64,000 nucleotides of DNA from Trichopria drosophilae (GCA_030407085.1 CM059584.1:59907501-59971500), one strand, 5' to 3'; positions 34,404 to 45,238 are shown, counted from the stretch's first letter. Notes: generated by a model from the sequence alone, not told the origin. Numbers and translations are program-made.

Positions 34404-35464
34404 ATGTGTAGTGAGGATGACATACCTGACGATATAATGAAGACCGCGGAAGAAGCGATTTTAGAGACGCTTCCGAAAAAATCAAAATCAATTACGATAC
34501 AATGTTATGATGCGTTTGTGAAATGGAAAAATGATAACAAGACATCTTCTACTGAGACGGTTTTATTGGCCTATTTCCATCATTTAAATAAAACGGCATG
34601 TCCTTCTTCTTTGTGGTCAACATTTTCCATGCTGAAAAGGATGCTTTAAGTGAACGAATCAATCAATATAATGAACTATACTCGACTGCGTGCATATTTA
34701 AAACAGAAAAATGTTGGTTAAGCCCTAAAAAAGCGAAAGTTTTTTCACCGAACGAACTACAGAAATTCATAAAGGAAGCTCCTGATGAAAAGTATATGAC
34801 AACAAGGGTAAACATTTACTGTTATTATTGTCTCCAAAGTATGTTTTGATCTTGAGGTGAATTGTGTTTACAGGTTGTTTTGATTTTCGGTTTGTTCGGT
34901 GCGTGCAGACGGGAGGAACACAAAATGAAAATAGATAACGTCCAGAAAGAAAACAAAGTTATTATCGTTTACATAAAACATACAAGAAATTATGTTCCCC
35001 GGAATTTTGTAATCGAAGGGGAATATTTAGATATTTTTTCTAACTACAAGAAATGGGAAATGTATAAATTCGCCTGTTGCGTTTAATACGATTGGAGGAT
35101 GCCTTCAGAAGTAGCTAAATGGTTGGGTTTATCAGACCCCAGCCTCTATACCGGTCACAGCTTTAGGCGTACGTCTGCAACATTATTGGCGCATTCGGGT
35201 GCAAATATTTCAACGTTGAAACGACATGGAGGGTGGAAGTCTGCACAAGTTGCTGAGGGGTATATTGAAGCATCCATTAGTAATAAAAGAAAAATAACAA
35301 ATAAAATTGCAACTTCGATAACTGAAAAGGATAACAACGATGATGGCATTAATAAAGTCCCAACGAAAATTGCCAAACATGACAAGACCGACACCCCTCC
35401 TGTAGTATCAAAACAAAATAACAGAGCGGCAGTAGAAATTAACAACTCGTGCAGTAATCAGTGA
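34404..35464 (+). pseudogene. Crypton-like tyrosine recombinase, broken
   Basis: The start is ATG at 34404 (MCSEDDIPDDIMK). An N-terminal helical region (YDAFVKWKND...LLAYFHHLN) is followed by a frameshift near 34630. Then comes KKAKVFSPNELQKFIKEAPDEKYMTTR, a 67 bp intron with GTAAAC/TTACAG borders (about 34807-34873), and VLIFGLFGACRREEHKMK (catalytic Arg in box I). After two more frame changes near 35050-35100 it reads TGHSFRRTSATLLAHSG (H-x-x-R), GGWKS, and AEGYIE (nucleophile Tyr). The full tyrosine-recombinase residue set is therefore present but split between frames. It fits Crypton-type/KIAA1958-like eukaryotic recombinases, which cut and rejoin DNA without double-strand breaks. No TIRs were seen, as expected for Cryptons. 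Confidence 0.75.
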
Positions 35465-36020
35465 TAATATATATAATTTAATTTACATAAATTCAAAATA
35501 TTGTACTTATTTTTGACATGATTATTCAAATCGAAAAGGAATTATTATTTTGTTTTATTGTTAATTATTTAATATTGCATATTATGCGTAGTTATATTTA
35601 GGGTGTTTTCTTATTTTATTTTGGAAAAAGGCAAAGCATTTACAAACATTAAATATGATATAATCTAATTTTAATCAAACTTGTATTTTTGTATACAAGA
35701 TATATCTATTTCTAAACAATAAAGTTTATGAAAATATTATAATTATCTACATGTATTCATTTTGGTATAAGAATATTGCCATTATCGGGGGGCTCTGCCC
35801 ACCGAAACCCCCCGGACCCCCTCGCTCCCGACTTTTCATCTTAGCATTTTATTTTATAAGATGTTTCGAATTTTACGCACTATATGACAAAAAAAAGGAT
35901 TCACAACACGTGCGTATGATTTACACACTCGTGAGATCTCCACAGAACTCGTGGCCAATCGTTCGTGTTGGTCTCACTCAGTGCGTAAAATCGTACTTTA
36001 CGCACTAGTTGCGAAATATA
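35465..36020. other. Spacer with short palindromic GC blocks
   Basis: GGGGGGCTCTGCCCACCG near 35789 and two nearby TTTTACGCACTA / TAGTGCGTAAA motifs (35870, 35980-36008) form small inverted repeats. No gene. Confidence 0.5.
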
Positions 36021-36077
36021 CTTTTTTTTTGTGTACAATATCATGCGGGAAGGAAGATGAAGAAAATACAGAAGATG
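36021..36077 (+). repeat. Short direct repeat shared with 50689-50746
   Basis: GTGTACAATATCATGC, GGAAGGAAGATGAAGAAAAT, then ACAGAAGATG. It occurs in the same order relative to the 220 bp dispersed repeat in both places. Confidence 0.85.
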
Positions 36078-36099
36078 TATTTAATAAATTTTATGATGT

Positions 36100-36790
36100 A
36101 TTTTATTAACTTTATAAAAAATTTACTGTTCAAGTTATACGCCTTTTTCAGATGTGGTTATAAACAATGATTATTTAAGCAATGATACCCTTGCGAATTG
36201 TTTCAAAACTATATTTTTCTTCTTTCAAACAGTTTTTTTGAGGCTTATTCAAAATTTTAACTTTATAAAGAATTTCCTGCTCAAGTTATCAGAAATCACA
36301 TAAACAATGATTATTTTAACAATGATTCCGTCTTGAATTGCTTCAAAACGATATTTTGGATATTTCAAACAGTATTTTTGAAGTGTTTGAAGTATTTTAA
36401 CTTTATAGGGAATTTCCTGCACAAGTTATAAGGTTTTTACAGAAATAAATAAAGATTATTTAAACAATGATTCCGTCGCGAATTATTTCAAAACGATATT
36501 TTCCTTATTTCCAACATATTTTTTTGTGTTTGGATATTTTGAACTTTATACAGAATTTCCTGCATAAGTTATCGTATATCTAAGCATCAGTAATCTTTAG
36601 AAACAATGATTATTTAAACAATGATTCCGTCGCGAATTGTTTTAAAACGATTTTTACGATATTTCAAACAGTATGATTGTAGTGTGTGCAAAATATTAAC
36701 TTTATAAAGAATTTTTTGCTCAAATTATACGTTTTTTACCGAAATCGTTATAAACATTGATTATTTATACAATGATTCCCTCGCGAATTG
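36100..36790 (+). repeat. ~145 bp degenerate tandem array, about 5 units
   Basis: AACTTTATA recurs at about 36109, 36257, 36399, 36539 and 36699, each time followed by GAATTTCCTGC.CAAGTTAT-like sequence. About 60 bp later AACAATGATTATTTAAACAA appears, then TGATTCCGTCGCGAATTG, then a TTTCAAACAGTATTT block. The period is 140-160 bp. It abuts the left inverted repeat of the 36815-44120 unit. Confidence 0.8.
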
Positions 36791-36814
36791 GCTGCGCGAC
36801 GTTCGGCTGCTGCT

Positions 36815-37440
36815 CGTGAATTACACAGGTCTGCAAATTTCACTTTCTTTTATTTTTGGATATCAGAGTGATTTCCGACGTATTTAAAAGTACGCTGAAC
36901 ACGAATCTGAAGACGAAAAATGTCTATCACGTCATGATTTTGAGAAAAGTGGGGGCGAACACGTTTTTTGGTGTTTTTGCTCCCAAATTTTCTTAGAAGC
37001 CTGACGTGCAACAGATCTGAATTTGTGCTCAAATTAAAGCTTGATTCTTCTCCTACAAAAATCATATACGATAGATTTAAAAAGTTTTCATAGTTTTGAA
37101 AAGAAAAATGGTTTTAACGTTGCTATTCCTAGTGATTATGATGAAAATGCATATTATTTAACTACATTGAGCAGAGCTCATACAAACCACTACTTGACTG
37201 TTTTCGGGGTTGGTGTTTAAGAATCCAGTGTCGCCTTTCTAAATTCAAAATAGCGGACCCAAGATGGCGGACGTAAAAATAAAAAATTTAAATTAACCTC
37301 ATGAAAATCAGTATTCGGGTTTTTTTGAGTCGCTGATGATGAATCCAATGTTAGTTTCACAAAATTTAAAATAGCGAATCCAAAATGGCGGCCGCAAAAT
37401 AAAAAAATATACTTAGGATCTTAAAATCACCACTTCATGT
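36815..37440 (+). repeat. Left inverted repeat of the 36815-44120 unit
   Basis: Imperfect reverse complement of 43525-44120. It contains the motif pair AAAATAGCGGACCC and AAGATGGCGGACG, and near 37330 a GAGTCGCTGATGATGAATCC block that recurs in diverged form near 25740. Confidence 0.85.
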
Positions 37441-37467
37441 TTTTTTTTTTGTTCGCCATTAGTAATA

Positions 37468-37785
37468 CCAGCGGTTGTCCGACCAGTGAAGGCAAGACTA
37501 GTGGTTGTCAGACCAGTGAAGGCAAGACTAATGGTTGTCCGACCAGCGAAGGTAAGACTAAAAATTGTCCGACCAGTGAAGGTAGGACTAGCAGTTGCCC
37601 GACCAGTGAAGGCAAGACTAGCAGTTGTCCGACCAGTGAAGGCAAGACTAGCGGTTGTCCGACCAGTGAAGGTAGGGCTAGCAGTTGTCCGACCAGTGAA
37701 GGCAAGACTAGCGGTTGTCCGACCAGCGAAGGCAGGACTAGCAGTTGTCCGATCAGTGAAGGGTAGGATAAGGAGTTGTCTGACC
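37468..37785 (+). repeat. 30 bp minisatellite (about 10.5 copies)
   Basis: The unit is GGTTGTCCGACCAGTGAAGG plus CAAGACTAGC. Because the unit is a multiple of three and free of stops, several frames are open (repeat SGCPTSEGKT on plus, TASLAFTGRT on minus). I read it as non-coding, between the right end of the minus-strand gene and the left inverted repeat. Confidence 0.9.
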
Positions 37786-38563
37786 AATATGCACTAGTAC
37801 AATTTCACATTAAATGCGTGTATGATACCGTGTTCTCTTTTGATCGAAACTACGAGAACTGGATTTTCTTTTGTTTGGTGTTCTGGAGTCTTCTCTTCTG
37901 AGGTTCCAGTAGTAACCTGCAAGCATAACGGAGTTCCATCGTCCTTGGTATCTTCGTTCCATTTCTTTAATGTCTTGATGGAAACGTTCTCCCTGCTCTT
38001 CGCTTACATCACCTAAATGTTCGGGAAAGAAGCCAAAATGAGAATTTAGGAAATGAAGTTTAATGCTCATGTTACATCCTAATTGCTTATAAGCTTCTAA
38101 CATTTCAGCAACAAGGCTTTCATAATTTTCCTCTTTGTTATTATACAGTGTGACCCCCACCCCCCTCTCGCTTCATCTACGCCTCCACCCGTCCGTCGTC
38201 GTCGCTCGTGGCCGCCTGCAAAAAAAACCGAACTTTCTCGGGGGCCACAAAAATCCGCACGGCGCGCCGGATGGTAAGAGAGGGCGCCAGCCGAGCCGAA
38301 GCTCGACAAATTTATGGGCGCGCCGCACGCGCTGGTGTGCCCGCTAGCTCAGCCCCGAGTTCCCGGCTCGGCAAGGGAGAGGGCGGTATTCTCTGGCGTA
38401 GACTAAACACTACGCGACCACGGCCGACGAGGACGGTTCTCCAAGTTCATCGCGCCCTCTCTCGCGCCCCAAATCCCGGACGCCACATTCTACTCGCGAT
38501 TCCCCGATACGCGACGACGCGCGATTCCCCGACGGAGAGCTCGACAGGGACTTCCTAATACGA

Positions 38564-38815
38564 TGCCCTGCGACGAACTCGACAGGGACTTTGCGCACGC
38601 GGTGCCTGGCGACGAACTCTACCAGGACTTTCTAAATACGGTGCCCTGCGACGAACTCGACAGGGACTTGTCGCACGCGATGCCTGGCGACGATCTCTAC
38701 CAGGACTTTCTAAATACGGGGTGCCCGCCGACGAACTCGACAAGGACTTTTGAAGCGCGCTGCCTTGCGACGGACTCGGTCGGGACTTTCGCACGCGGTC
38801 GCGGCGCCCTGTGAC
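38564..38815 (+). repeat. 39 bp tandem array, ~6-7 units
   Basis: Units of GCCCTGCGACGAACTCGACA + GGGACTTTGCGCACGCGGT alternate with a diverged partner (GCCTGGCGACGAACTCTACC...), giving a 78 bp higher-order period. The 83 aa frame (PCDELDRDFAHAVPGDELYQ...) is a by-product of the period being a multiple of three. Confidence 0.85.
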
Positions 38816-38869
38816 GAACCCGTCGAGGAACCGTGCTCGCCCGATACGCACGCGCCCTCCCCGAAACGA

Positions 38870-41000
38870 CACTACAATACCTACCCGAACTTATACGAAT
38901 CTCATACCGAAACTACACTGAACGACGTTATACGAACCACACGAACTTTACCGTAATCGAACAAATTGACTGTTTCTACCCCTTTTCTGAAATCTGCTAA
39001 ACCCGGACAAATCACCGAAATTACGTCACCCGAAACCCACTCAAACTGACCGCGCGAATTACCAGACTGATTACTTCCCGAATTCCCTAATCTAACCATC
39101 TACACTTTCGTTACTAAATTAAAACGGATTACCCGGACGCTATCGTTTACCGCGGACACTGCTATTCAAGTTAACGTACTCACACTTATACGCAACAATT
39201 TTAGTGTCTCCGTAGAGACAGTTATCCTCACGTACAAAAACATAACAAAAACACGGCACTACCTTCCGGCATTGCGAGATAGCCTTGGCCCCACAAGATT
39301 GCTCGTGAAACAGCAATCTAGGTAACTTAACCGCGCGGAGGGCCCGGTCCAGTTAACATCGCACGCATGGTCCTTTCCTTACCGACAGATCGGCTGGAGT
39401 ATTACCCGAGAAAAACCTTCTTATTGCACAAAAAGTCCGCTCGTTAATTCATAAGATAGCGCCACCTCGCAAGAGGGGCAAGATAACAGATAACCACAGT
39501 GTTCACTCTAACAGAGTGAAAAGATAACCAGGAAGTTCAAGGTACGATCGCTCGCAAGAGCGATCCAGCGAACCAAGGTAAAATTAACGAGCTTGCGTTT
39601 TCGATCATAAGAAGCCACTCTATAAATCTAAAACGTCGACCATGTTAGTCAACGGCTCGCCAAGCCAACTGGAGATCGCGTCGCGGACCGCGGATCGGAC
39701 CCGGCGGCCATCTTGTCGGCGTCGCGGTGTGACGTCACAAAGCATCACGTTCGACGGAGTTTGCTTTTCACGCGTCGTATTCCCGTTTTTCGTTACCGTC
39801 TTTCTTTCCGATCACCGGACACGCACTTTCGAGACGATAAAGGTAACCATACTAGATTCGATCTTACGTTCGCCCGAACCGCTAGTTATTTCTCCCGGAT
39901 ACCGAACGATTACCAAAGATAACCAACTGACGGCTTTTTCCTGAAGTCCTCGAAAGGACGAAGTTATCCCCCCTACCGAACCATCTCATAGAATTTTAAG
40001 AGAACGGTCTTCGATCACATTTCCGATAGTTAACCATACCGACGCGCGTAGCCTTTGGGCTTCGTCTTTCCAACAGTAACGAGAACGAACAAAAAGCGTA
40101 AGATAACCATATTTTTCCCGAGTATGCCGAATAAAACAACGAGAGATAACCCCAGTCGCGTTAAAGAATCGAATCAAGATATTCTTCGCGAAAGAAAGAT
40201 TCCCGGAAGATAACCCTAGAGAAATTCGCGGTCAAAGCAGAAGTTAACCGAAGCACGATACAAACCGAAAACCCGACTCAGATAACCGAAGGCGATTCGC
40301 GTTTTTCACTTTCACTTTCACTCTCACTCGCGAAACGGCAACGGACAATCGGAAAAGCGCATTTTATCTAAACAGCCGTGAGCACAAAGAATCCAACAAC
40401 TGGCGTACGGAAAGACTTCGTAGCCGAAAACTAGGTGCGCTCAGGGCTGTTGGTACCTTTTGATGACCAGGCGTACCTCTCGGCTCCAGGGCTGCTACCA
40501 GCGGACTATCCAACTTCCACGGACTGCTGCAGACTCCTACTCTCTCCTGCAGACTGCCACGGACTGGCGATCCGACGCGTCGGTTCGAATCGCGAAGCTC
40601 GCGCCGCGCCGGCCGCTGCTTACCACCTCTCTCCCGCGATCGTGAGGGTAGGGAGAGCCCCGCGGCTCGTACAGGCACGCGCGACTGGCCATCCCCTCCC
40701 GGTACTCTCCTCTCATCCTTGTCGAATGTTCGCGAAGTTTCGGCATCTCGCCCTCGCGTACCCTCCCCTTCGCGAACATTCCAGAATCTCCACGCGTCGT
40801 TCCCCCCTGCACGCCGCAATAAGCAGCGTGATTGACGATATACCCTGGATGTTTAGGTCTCGTACCTCTCGAAATCGACAACAAGGCCGTCCTTGTGCCG
40901 ACTTCCAAAACAAAGCAAATAGAAAAGTCATGTTTACGCCTAAAATATTGATCGCAAGCAATTATTATTTTCAGGAAATAATCAAAATAAAATTAAATAC
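38870..41000. other. Interior of the 3.46 kb insertion, no gene
   Basis: Several short open frames (for example 39642-39944, 40364-41007) on both strands show no recognised motif. GATAACC recurs at least seven times between 39490 and 40290 on the plus strand. Confidence 0.5.
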
Positions 41001-41079
41001 TGAATAATACCCCGAATTATAGCTACCTTTATTATTACCAAATATTAATTCTTAAACTACGAATTCTATGTCTCAATTG

Positions 41080-41530
41080 TTGTCATATTAAAAATTAGCG
41101 CTTCTTCGGAGCAGTCCCCCCTATAATGACAACATTTCCCCGTGGATAAAAGCCTCCCGGCAGATTCATAACAACTATGCATCATAATGTGTTGCCATAT
41201 TAAAAATTAGCGCTTCTTCGGAGCAGTCCCCCCTATAATGGCAACATTTCCCCGTGGATAAAAGCCTCCCGGCAGATTCATAACAAATATGGATCCTAAT
41301 GTGTTGCCACATTAAAAATTAGCGCTTCTTCGGAGCAGTCCCCCCTATAATGGCAACCTTTCCCCTTGGATAAAAGCCTCCCGGCAGATTCATAACAAAT
41401 ATCATTCAAAAAGAGCCGAATGACGGCATTACCAAAATAAATACTAGCGCTTCTTCGGAGCAGTCCCCCCTATAAGGTGATGAGATCATTTCGGAAATTG
41501 CACCCATACGAAATATTAGCGGTTCTTGAA
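41080..41530 (+). repeat. ~121 bp tandem array (3 good + 2 decayed units)
   Basis: Each unit has TTAGCGCTTCTTCGGAGCAG, TCCCCCCTATAATGGCAAC, TTTCCCCGTGGATAAAAGCC and TCCCGGCAGATTCATAAC. Units start near 41080, 41200 and 41321, and two shorter, diverged ones lie near 41440 and 41510. It lies at the right end of the insertion 38149-41607. Confidence 0.9.
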
Positions 41531-42968
41531 GACCAGTCCCCCCCTTAAGTTATCCCCGTTGTGAATCTCGTGGCAGATAGACCTGTAACGTGTTTTGCCA
41601 CGTTACAACAGGAATCCTTCCACAACTTTTTTAAAGCCTTGCCATGCATTTATCTCCAGCGTGATCATTGTTTCGTCAAATTTGTCATCTTTCATGAGAC
41701 TTCTGATTTTGGGCCCCACAAAAACACCTTTTTTGATCTTCGCATCACTTAACCCTGGGAACTTCTTTTTAAAGTAAAAGAAACATTCGCCTTCCTTGTT
41801 CAGTGCTTTTACGAACTGTTTCATTAAGCCCAGTTTTAAATGAAGAGGCGGTATCAATACGTCATTCCTGTCGATTAGAGCATCATGTACAACATTTTTT
41901 GTACCCGGTACAAGTGCTTCTCGAATTGGCCAATCTTTCAAAATCCAATGCTGATCCCTTGCTCTACTATCCCAATGGCAGATACGGCAAGGAAACTTAG
42001 TGTACCCAGCCTGCTGCTCCCACACCATGCAGATTACTTTTAAGTCACCACAAAGTTTCCATTTATGCTTCTCATATTGCACGCATTCAAATACTTTTTT
42101 CATATTTGTGTAGTTCTCTTTAAGATGAACTGAGTGAAATATGGGAATTGAAGCACAGTTATTACCATTGTTTAACAACACGCCTTTTAAACTTATTTTT
42201 GAGGAATCAATAAAGAAGCGCCACTCTGTAGGATCATACTGAATTCCAAACTTCTCTATTAATCCTTGCACATTGTTGCAGTAAGACATAGAATTTTCAT
42301 CAGAAAAGAATTCAACAAATTTTTCCTCTCGATGTCTGTACCAGGAGAAAGTTACTTTAGGTTGAAGTAAATTACGCTCTTTAAGTCTGGAACCCAACAA
42401 CTCTGCCTTATCTTTAGGTAAGTCTAATTCTCTCACTAGATCATTCAACGAAGATTGATTGTACAATTTAGGACTGTCATCAGCATGATCTTCAAAATCA
42501 TGATCAGAATCAAGATGTTCCGAATCATATGATTTCTCTACAGGAACTGCATTTTCTTCAACCCTTGGAATAACTGGAAGAACATCAGTAGGTGATACAG
42601 GAACTGGCTTGGTCGCAGATACAACATCAGGATAATCCATGGAATTTTTATTTTTCGTGTTGAAACCGAATAACTTGCAGCAGCAAAAATAGCATTCATC
42701 ATGATTTCTCGGTTCACGCCAATTCATGGGTACACTGAATGACAAATTTTTTATTTTTTGTTTGCTCCATAATCTTAAAAATTGAACACAAGATTGACAT
42801 ACTTTATGAGGTACCCAAGTTTTGTCTTGATTTCCTATTTCGTTTCCGAAATAGTTGAAATATTTTTTTTTGACGAAATCATTTATATTTAGACGCTGTT
42901 TCACACATGTACTTACCACAAATGTAACAAAATTTGTCGGGGCTATTAATGCACGATCTTGGTGGCAT

Positions 42969-43524
42969 TTTTTAAATTGATATGTCTATGAGTAATAAAT
43001 TTCAAAACAATGAATAAGCACCATAAAAATGATGTAATTCGCAAATCAGTAAATTCTATTCCGAGTAACTCGCATAAAATTAAACGTCTAAATTAAAGAT
43101 GCAGTTAAACAAAAATTTGTTTGTAACTTACTTTATACAACACAATACAATACAAAAAATCAAATGTACGTATTCTTTTGATATAGTAAAAGTAATATAG
43201 TAGTCGATAACACAAGAGATATTTATCTTGTTAAATCAAGTGCTTATCGCGTTTTATAATAATAATAAGAGGCGTGATCAGTTGCGCATGCGTGGAGGCT
43301 TGCTTGTCGTGCAAATTGTTCTGCCCACGTCAGTCGCGCACGAACACTTGAGCAAGTAACGTCGCTCATCAATTATCGCCAGTCGAAACACCAGTATTCA
43401 CTCAATTATTAAATTTCTTCTTTTCACTACACGCTGCTGTTGTTTTCTTTTCCCCTGAAAATTCCACTGCATGGAAGTTTCAACATATATAATTTTATTT
43501 TATTTATTTAAATAAAAATAAAAA
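42969..43524. other. Upstream region of the minus-strand orphan gene
   Basis: Lies between the gene start and the right inverted repeat, so it is the likely 5' UTR/promoter of that gene. No further gene was seen. A short GC-richer stretch (43270-43345) is unassigned. Confidence 0.45.
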
Positions 43525-44120
43525 ACCTGAAGTGGTGATTTTTAGATCCTAAGTTTATTTTTTTATTTTGCGGCCGGTGTACTGATTTGCTTGAGGTTAA
43601 TTCAAATTTTTGATTTTACGTCCGCCATCTTGGATCCGCCATTTTGAATTTTGTAAAGGCGACACTGGATTCTGAAATACCAACCTTGAAAACAGTCAAG
43701 TAGTGCTTTGTATGAGCTCTGCTCAATGTAATTAAATAATTTGCATTCTTCATATTATAATTTGCATTCAATATTACATAATTTGTTTCATCATAATCAC
43801 TAGAAACAGCAAGGTTAAAACCATTTTTTTTCAAAACTATGAAATTTTTTTAAAAACTATCCTTTATGATTTTTTTAGGGGAAGAACCAACCTTTAATTT
43901 AAGCACAAATTGAAGTCTGGAGCACGTCAGGTTTCTGAGAAAATTAGGGGTAAAAACACCCAAAAACGCGTTTTTGGTGTATTTACCCCCACTTTTCTCA
44001 AAATCATGACGTGATAGGCATTTTTCTACTTCAGATTCGTGTTCAGCGCACCAAAATATATCGGAAATCACTCTGATATTTAAAAAAGAAATCCGTGCAG
44101 ACCTGTGTTACACTAGCGGT
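43525..44120 (-). repeat. Right inverted repeat of the 36815-44120 unit
   Basis: Pairs with 36815-37440. Diverged by scattered substitutions and small indels, so the element is not recent. Confidence 0.85.
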
Positions 44121-44664
44121 TGTGATTATTTTTGAACTATGAAAAAAGGATGATTATAAATTGAATTTGAACTAACGTACATTTCACACAGTGAATTTCA
44201 GCCCATTCACGAATTGACTGTTTATTTTGCCAATAAGAAATATCGGAGCAGATTGGCACTGTTATTGAACGAATAAAACAATAGAAGTGCGAATTGCATT
44301 TGAGCTATCCACTGCTGAATTGAGAAAATATTTTACATACTGATTTATTCGTTAATTGTAGCGTTTTCGAAAGGAATAAATTATGTTCCACTTTTTGGTA
44401 AATATTGAATTAACCTGCACATAAATCAAGATAATATGTGTCATTATAAATTTTTCATTACTTCTCCTAAATTTCGATGAACAAAAATGGCTAGTGTACA
44501 ATTGTGATTATTTTTAAACGTTGAAAAAAGGAATTATTAACTTTATTATTTAACTTGTACTAGCATTATTATTTACTATTTTCCGAGATCAGCTTGTTAT
44601 TGAATTGCTTCATTATTTCCAACATTGATCATTTAAAGTTTTATATTTTTACCGAATTTTCTGA
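44111..44664. repeat. Direct repeat pair in the spacer
   Basis: GTGATTATTTTTGAACTATGAAAAAAGG at about 44122 and GTGATTATTTTTAAACGTTG... at about 44503 are diverged direct copies about 380 bp apart. The remainder is AT-rich with no gene; the DDE-SWIM transposon begins at 44665. Confidence 0.6.
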
Positions 44665-45215
44665 AGGACCCCGCAGAAAAGGATAGGAAAATGGCTTTCG
44701 GTCAAATTTCTTAAAACTGTGGGAAATGATAGTTCAGATCACATAGTTCAAAAGTGTTAATAGGCACTAAGTCCGAAAAATTAAACTTTTCGAGTTACAG
44801 CTGCTCCAAGTGAACAATTTTCGCATTTTGCAGTTGGATGACGCTGAAGCCTCGGATCGTGTGCACCTCGTTCAAAACAAATCCGACGGAAAAAATATAT
44901 AATATATCGTCAAATAGAAGGCACGCACGCACGCACGCACACGCACACGCACACGCATATACACACAAACACTCATCGATTTAATCACCGTCGGCATTTG
45001 CGTGACCCAATGTGCACCACGTGGAGGTTGCGCGAGCGGATTTTGCACATCATGCAGCCCTGAAAAGGGCTGATGTTGACGAATTTTACGTAAGTTTGGT
45101 ACGTAGATTTGTTACTACTCTATATTTTCTTCGATGATTTGAATGTTTTCCTGATTTCTCAGTTGCTCTCTATTAGCAGCATCTAACGTTCTATTCAGGA
45201 GAGATGTGTCAGTAT
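44665..45215 (-). repeat. Left inverted repeat containing a copy of the gene tail
   Basis: On the minus strand 45215-45115 reads YTDTSLLNRTLDAANREQLR, then NQENIQIIEENIE and a stop. This matches the tail downstream of 48160 (DTSLLNRTIDAANRE, ENIE, stop). The 3' untranslated region and the terminus follow in the same order as at the right end. Confidence 0.85.
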
Positions 45216-45238
45216 ACTTAACGTTTATATATATATAA

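Larger units (their letters stand above)
38149..41607. mobile_element. 3,459 bp non-coding insertion with TG...CA ends
   Basis: It starts TGTGACCCCC and ends CACGTTACA on the plus strand. ACAG is duplicated on both sides (38145-38148 and 41608-41611). Removing it and one ACAG rejoins the flanking gene in frame (GFL / YNNKEEN). It contains no convincing ORF. It has a GC-rich left third with a 39 bp tandem array, a middle rich in GATAACC motifs, and a right end with a ~121 bp tandem array and a terminal 9 bp hairpin (TGTAACGTG...CACGTTACA). The TG/CA ends and 4 bp duplication suggest an LTR-class origin (very long solo LTR or non-autonomous element), but I could not find two LTR copies. Confidence 0.7.
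37810..42968 (-). pseudogene. Uncharacterised multicopy insect protein (putative transposase), split by an insertion
   Basis: The start is the ATG at 42968 (MPPRSCINSPDKFCYICG), giving an N-terminal CYIC zinc pair. One frame change near a GTAAGT-like spot (about 42915) leads to the long frame 42910-41612. That frame has VPHKVCQSCVQFLRLW, CYFCCCK, an acidic linker, FFIDSSKISLKGVLLNNGN, CGDLKVICMVWEQQAGYT, FPCRICHWDSRARDQHW, PPLHLKLGLMKQFVKAL and GVFVGPKIRSLMKD. After GFL the gene is interrupted by the 38149-41607 insertion and resumes at 38144 with YNNKEENYESLVAEML, then EEQGERFHQDIKEMERRYQG, ending at 37810. The family is common and multicopy in insects. The conserved Asp/Glu (FIDSS, GDLK, GERFHQD) could be a DDE site, but that is inference. 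Confidence 0.7.
36815..44120. mobile_element. Putative DNA transposon with ~600 bp inverted repeats
   Basis: 36815-37440 and 43525-44120 are inverted copies of each other. They share ACACAGGTCTGCA at the outer edge, ATCAGAGTGATTTCCG, the ATCACGTCATGATTTTGAGA block, AAGATGGCGGACG and AAATCACCACTTCA at the inner edge. Between them lies a single broken minus-strand gene of an uncharacterised multicopy insect family, a 30 bp minisatellite and a 3.46 kb secondary insertion. Outer TSDs could not be fixed. The inverted-repeat plus one-gene layout is that of a class II element, but the superfamily is not assigned. Confidence 0.65.

Noticed and set aside
37413..37797. Repeat proteins SGCPTSEGKT (+) or TASLAFTGRT (-)
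   Set aside because: By-product of the 30 bp minisatellite; five frames are open at once, with no supporting start or domain.
40364..41007. Overlapping open frames of 120-190 aa in the GC-richer part of the non-coding insertion
   Set aside because: Open on both strands in several frames with Arg/Ser/Pro-rich composition typical of GC-rich non-coding DNA; no recognisable domain.
36100..41530. CRISPR-like arrays (36100-36790, 41080-41530, 37468-37785)
   Set aside because: Units are contiguous tandem copies without unique spacers, and the sequence is eukaryotic transposon DNA.
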